Below are positions 60,216-64,000 of a DNA stretch of 64,000 nt, piece by piece. Source of the DNA: Fuerstiella marisgermanici (GTDB taxonomy: Bacteria > Planctomycetota > Planctomycetia > Planctomycetales > Planctomycetaceae). The notes under the pieces were generated by a model. That model had not been told where the DNA came from. It searched no databases and worked only from the letters and a program-made list of their open reading frames with translations. The stretch lies in assembly GCF_001983935.1 (NCBI RefSeq), contig NZ_CP017641.1, positions 1,302,001-1,366,000 of the forward strand, in the 5' to 3' direction. Made by a program: the position numbers and the translations under genes. Position 1 is the stretch's first letter. The number at the start of each line of letters is the position of its first letter.

Positions 60216-62036
60216 CTACCGCAGTGTCCGTGCGAAGCGGATCATTTGTTGTCGCTCTGTTGTCGACAGCGATGGCGGTGGAAAATTGGCCAACCGCAGC
60301 GTGTCTGGAAGCGTCACCACGGAAATGGGTTCCGGAACAAACCATACGCCACGAAATCTTGTCCGAATCGTATCTGTCGTTTCTTCATGGGCGGCCGGGC
60401 CGTAAATGATGATGGGCGAATTTTGAGTTCGGTAATCGGCACGAAGGTTGGTGATCGTGTCGGACAGCGACCAACGCAAACAGTTGCTGTGCACAAGAAT
60501 GAGCTCACACTGCAATTGAGCTGCCGCCGCTTCGAAGCCGGACCGCCCCGTGTTTCTGGCCGCGACACGGTAGTTCATGTCGGTCAGCACGCCAGCGACT
60601 GCGGAACTTTCACCTGCGCGAGAATCAATGACCACGGCTTCCGGTTGCGGGCTTCCGGCCACGGCGGCTTTGATCGTCTGGCGACTCAGCAGGTTCGTTA
60701 ATTCACCACGTTTTGCCACCGCCGCGGCCAACAAACGCACTCGAACATCGCCGCACAGTAGCGACTCTCGCAGTAGCTTTGGGTGCTGCTGTGCAACGTT
60801 CACGGCCAGATTCTGACGGACCAATAATGGCAGAATCGCGCCCGGGTTTTTCGTTGAAACAGCCAATTCCAATGCTTCCGCGAATGTGTCAGCACCGATG
60901 GAGTCGTCTTCGACGTCAGCGTCTGTGACTTCCGGCCACTGTGCGGGCCATGATTGTTCTGCCGCCTGAGTCGCCACTTGAGCGGCCAGCACGGCTTGCG
61001 AATTCGGATCAACAATCGCCGCTTTACTCGCCAGCCCAACGGCACGGGCAAGGTACACGCTGCCGTATGGTCGTTCGGCAGATTCTTCTGCGTCAGGCTC
61101 CACAGCCGCGATCTTCTGAGGCGCACTGGTTGTCGATAGTTGCCGAGCGAGCGCCTGTTCGGCCAGCACGTCGCTGTCTGCTGGAAAGTCCTTCCCAGCC
61201 AACGTTAGTAGTCGTTGAATTTCGTACAGCAACACTGTCACGGCCTGCTCGCGCGACGAGCCCCACGCGGGATCAGCCTGCAGTTTCTCTAACGCAAGTT
61301 TGGCCGCTGCAGCAATCTCAGACGATTCAGAAAATCGATACGGCAGGACATCCAGTGAAAGCTCAGGAGCAGCGGTTTGACTCAGCAAGGTAAGGATTCG
61401 AACGGCAGTGCTTTCGTCGGCGTCGGGCAAAGCGGCCACAAGCCCGCGACGGTACCGACGCACGTATTTGTTAAGAAGTCCAGCGGCCAGATCACCCTGA
61501 GGCGTTTCACGGTCCGCGGCAAGGAGCGGGACAACGGCTGCGTCTTCGGCTGCGAGAATCTTCAAGGCGGCTTCTGTTGTTTGCTGTTGGGACCGCCCCA
61601 GCTGTTGAATAAGCACCTCGACAGCGTCGGCAGTCGGTGCGGGCTCGTGAGTCGCTTCATTAACCATTTTTAGCAGTTCACCAGAAGCCGGTTGCAGCAG
61701 CGGTGCCGCACTTAGTTTGAGGAAGGCGCCGATCCCGAATTCCGTCCTCAGTTTACGAAGCTGTTCGGCCGACGGATTCGCATCGATCAGGTCATTCAGA
61801 TACCCGAGTGCCAGGTCTGGTCGATCCAGTCGTTCCGCCAAAATCGCTCCTCGGACCTGCCGTTCAGGAGTGTTCGGGCGGAAGAAGAACAGATCGTCGC
61901 TCGCTGGGGCCGCGTCTTCCGGCTGAGCGGCCCCGATGGCCCCCGTCATCAGCAAGATGGCGACGGTACACAGCCGCACTGTCGCCGAAGGACGAACTCT
62001 GAAGATGTGAACTGAGTTAAGGAGAGTCTTATTCAT
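60216..62036 (-). CDS. Exported HEAT-like repeat protein with a receiver-like end domain
   Basis: The ATG at 62036 gives a signal peptide (FRVRPSATVRLCTVAILLM... GAIGAAQ); an upstream in-frame start at 62096 is less convincing. The 606-aa protein is mostly alpha-helical with repeated Ala/Leu-rich pairs (AVEVLIQQLGRSQQQTTEAAL, EIAAAAKLALEKLQ), suggesting HEAT- or TPR-like repeats. The last ~150 residues show a Rossmann-like pattern: AVVIDSRAGESSAVAGVL, then ELILVHSNCLRWSLSDTI, then SPIIIYGPAAH. It resembles a degenerate CheY-type receiver, which is unusual in an exported protein. The function is unknown. It is convergent with the small protein gene. Confidence 0.78.
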   Translation of the reverse strand: MNKTLLNSVHIFRVRPSATVRLCTVAILLMTGAIGAAQPEDAAPASDDLFFFRPNTPERQVRGAILAERLDRPDLALGYLNDLIDANPSAEQLRKLRTEFGIGAFLKLSAAPLLQPASGELLKMVNEATHEPAPTADAVEVLIQQLGRSQQQTTEAALKILAAEDAAVVPLLAADRETPQGDLAAGLLNKYVRRYRRGLVAALPDADESTAVRILTLLSQTAAPELSLDVLPYRFSESSEIAAAAKLALEKLQADPAWGSSREQAVTVLLYEIQRLLTLAGKDFPADSDVLAEQALARQLSTTSAPQKIAAVEPDAEESAERPYGSVYLARAVGLASKAAIVDPNSQAVLAAQVATQAAEQSWPAQWPEVTDADVEDDSIGADTFAEALELAVSTKNPGAILPLLVRQNLAVNVAQQHPKLLRESLLCGDVRVRLLAAAVAKRGELTNLLSRQTIKAAVAGSPQPEAVVIDSRAGESSAVAGVLTDMNYRVAARNTGRSGFEAAAAQLQCELILVHSNCLRWSLSDTITNLRADYRTQNSPIIIYGPAAHEETTDTIRTRFRGVWFVPEPISVVTLPDTLRLANFPPPSLSTTERQQMIRFARTLR

Positions 62037-62662
62037 GCAACCGTTTACCGTTTCGCACTGTATCAGCCTGAACCGCGCTAACGGCGGCATCGACACTCAT
62101 CTTGATGTTGTAACCGCACCACGTCCAGAGATTACCGCCGCGCCAGCGATGATTGATGCACGACGACGTAACAGATCTCACTGTTTTTCTGATCGTCTTT
62201 TCCGGCAAACTGGCTTGATCGGGCGGCAATCAGGTCGGACTACAGAAACTGGACGTACATCGACAGCGGCGCTGAGGACCGCTTGAAACGATTATTCCGG
62301 CTCTTCCTCCACCCGTCGCAGCAGCCGGAGAGAGGCGCATGGTTTGCGGCAGTAGTCGGATCTTAAGTCGCCCCCCCCGGGTGGGTCTGGATTTGTCACT
62401 CTGAGTCTGAACGCAGATCGCCTCAAACAGGCAGGTCCTAAACACGACAAACCCCCATTTCAGCGGTCGGTCGCCGTCTTCGCTACGGATTTCCGCTTCT
62501 CAAAACTGCGAGCCGGATGTCGCTTGGCCGGTTCTGCAAAATCGGCACCCGGCCGAAGTTGAATTGCGTGAACCTCGCCCCCAAACTGCGGTCCATTCAC
62601 TGCGTGTTAACTGCCAATTCGGCGTGACGCCCGATAGACGAATCACCACGAAACAGCCATTC
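62037..62662. other. Intergenic region, 626 bases
   Basis: This gap lies between the HEAT-like gene (minus) and the decarboxylase gene (plus), so it must contain both promoters. A C8 run is at 62371-62378. I see no credible gene, tRNA or strong hairpin, although part of this could be untranslated leader. Confidence 0.45.
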
Positions 62663-63922
62663 ATGCCCAACACCAAATCTCTGCCATTCGACGAAGCGAC
62701 CATCAAGGCCATCGCCGAAAAGTATCCAACGCCGTTTTATTTGTACGACGAGAAGGGGATTCGCGAAACGTGCCGGCAGCTTAACAGCGCCTTTTCGTGG
62801 GTCGATGGCTTTCGGAACTATTTCGCTGTTAAAGCGACGCCGAACCCGCACATTTTGCAAATCGTGAAAGAAGAGGGCCTGGGCGGCGATTGCTCCAGCC
62901 CGGCAGAACTGACTCTGTGCGACAAAGTCGGGCTTCACGGTGAAGAGATCATGTTCACGTCGAACAACACTCCGGCCAGCGAGTACAAGGCCGCGAAAGA
63001 CGTCGGCGCCGTCATTAACCTCGACGACATCTCCCACATCGACTACGCCGATAAGACGGTCGGGCTGCCTGAATTGGTTTCGTTCCGTTACAACCCCGGC
63101 CCCGCTCGTACAGGCAACGTGATTATCGGAAATCCTTCAGAGGCCAAGTATGGCTTTACAGAAGCTCAGCTTTTTGAAGGTTACGAAATGCTGAAGCAGC
63201 GAGGCGTAAAGCGGTTCGCCCTGCATACGATGGTCGCCAGTAACGAATTGGACGGCAGCTTCTTCGTCGAAACCTCGCGGATGTTGTTCGACCTTGCCAT
63301 TCGCATTCAGAAGCAGGTTGGCGTGCGAATCGAATTCGTAAACCTCGGCGGCGGCATCGGCATTCCATACCGGCCCGAAGAATCACCCGTCGATTTGGCG
63401 AAACTCGGCAGCGAAGTGCGAGCCTTATACGAAGAAATGATCGTGCCAGCTGGACTCGATCCACTACGCGTGGTTTTGGAAAACGGCCGCGTGATCACCG
63501 GGCCGCACGGTTATTTGATCACCGAGTGCATTCACCACAAACACATTTATCGTGACTACGTGGGTGTTGATGCATGCATGGCCAATCTGATGCGGCCGGG
63601 CATGTACGGAGCCTACCATCACATTACAGTTTTGGGAAAAGAAGACGCGGCCGCCGATCGCAAAGTGGATGTGGTTGGTTCGCTGTGTGAGAACAACGAT
63701 AAGTTTGCGATCGAACGGGAACTGCCAGCGATCGAACGAGGCGACCTGTTGGCGATTCACGACGCTGGAGCTCACGGCCACGCGATGGGCTTCCAGTACA
63801 ATGGCAAGCTACGAAGCGCAGAACTGCTGCTTCAGGAAAATGGCGACGTCAGACAAATCCGCCGAGCCGAAACCTATGACGACTACTTCGCAACTCTGGA
63901 CTTCGCGCCGTTTGGCGGATGA
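62663..63922 (+). CDS. lysA: Diaminopimelate decarboxylase-like PLP enzyme
   Basis: The start at 62663 (MPNTKSLPFDE) gives 419 aa; an in-frame upstream start at 62564 adds nothing similar. It has the alanine racemase-type TIM barrel with the PLP lysine K57 in NYFAVKATPNPHIL, the DCSSPAEL stretch, the glycine loop FVNLGGGIGIPY and the RVVLENGRVI block. The C-terminal beta domain has VGSLCENNDKFAIERELP. The usual CHIGSQ motif is replaced by ALHTMVASNE, so this is a divergent branch. Lysine/meso-diaminopimelate decarboxylation is the most likely role, but another ornithine/arginine-type or D-amino acid-like substrate is possible. Confidence 0.85.
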   Translation: MPNTKSLPFDEATIKAIAEKYPTPFYLYDEKGIRETCRQLNSAFSWVDGFRNYFAVKATPNPHILQIVKEEGLGGDCSSPAELTLCDKVGLHGEEIMFTSNNTPASEYKAAKDVGAVINLDDISHIDYADKTVGLPELVSFRYNPGPARTGNVIIGNPSEAKYGFTEAQLFEGYEMLKQRGVKRFALHTMVASNELDGSFFVETSRMLFDLAIRIQKQVGVRIEFVNLGGGIGIPYRPEESPVDLAKLGSEVRALYEEMIVPAGLDPLRVVLENGRVITGPHGYLITECIHHKHIYRDYVGVDACMANLMRPGMYGAYHHITVLGKEDAAADRKVDVVGSLCENNDKFAIERELPAIERGDLLAIHDAGAHGHAMGFQYNGKLRSAELLLQENGDVRQIRRAETYDDYFATLDFAPFGG

Positions 63923-64000
63923 TCTGTCAGTCGAGCGATAAGGCGATCTCGCACTTCTGAAGCTTCATCGCGATTGTACTTCGGTGATTGGGCGGCCCTT

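Noticed and set aside
63923-64000. Possible start of a further minus-strand gene at the window end
   Set aside because: All three minus-strand frames are open or nearly open over these 78 bases, so I cannot choose a frame or support a gene.

Overview
The window looks like a chromosomal segment of a Planctomycetota bacterium, probably Planctomycetaceae-like; I do not name a genus. Pointers to this are a moderately high G+C, genes scattered singly or in short runs on both strands, and a typical planctomycete mix: a SUMF1-fold protein, a Gfo/Idh/MocA oxidoreductase, a PhoD phosphatase with a LamG-like tail, a neutral ceramidase-like protein, WD40 and PQQ-like propellers, Ser/Thr kinases, an FHA-linked cyclase and small Tyr-rich exported proteins. 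I found no rRNA, tRNA, CRISPR array, transposase or phage gene.

Layout. 1-8.5 kb: an ammonium transporter cut by the window edge, a SUMF1-like protein, a zinc alcohol dehydrogenase, murG, dcd, a phosphate-selective-type porin, a GGQ release-factor-like protein and a DUF493 protein. 8.5-14.5 kb, minus strand: flavin reductase, glcD, glcE, glcF, HAD phosphatase, fxsA. This looks like a glycolate-oxidising unit with a candidate phosphoglycolate phosphatase. 14.7-24 kb: a sigma-54 activator without a receiver domain, a lipoprotein, a DUF420 protein, an oxidoreductase, a nucleotidyltransferase, a WD40 protein, an arylsulfotransferase and ATP sulfurylase. 24-30 kb: a small Tyr-rich exported protein, a thioredoxin-like protein, coaD, two tandem small heat-shock proteins and tex. 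30-43 kb: a pentapeptide-repeat protein, PhoD-LamG, ceramidase-like protein, a large APC permease, an Fe-alcohol dehydrogenase, a metallophosphoesterase and a PNPOx/FHA-cyclase pair. 43-47 kb: a Ski2-like helicase and the NAD(P)H-hydrate dehydratase.

47.2-58.7 kb holds the most unusual locus: seven co-directional genes. They encode a TonB/TolA-shaped protein, an ExbB/TolQ proton channel, an ExbD/TolR protein, a Ser/Thr kinase fused at its C-terminus to a second ExbD/TolR domain, a membrane-anchored PQQ-like propeller with a very acidic cytoplasmic tail, an exported protein with an SBP_bac_5 (peptide-binding) module, and a further exported protein. The last three are packed with a 1-nt gap and then an ATGA overlap. 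I read this as a candidate proton-motive-force-coupled envelope signalling or transport machine. proB and lysA follow on the same strand, with an exported HEAT-like protein between them on the minus strand.

Non-coding structure. Two 84-nt intergenic repeats each start directly after a minus-strand stop codon. Each carries a 6-bp hairpin whose arms differ between the copies by compensatory changes. Other elements are a perfect 13-bp dyad between divergent genes, two strong terminator hairpins between convergent genes, and short inverted repeats flanking the helicase gene.
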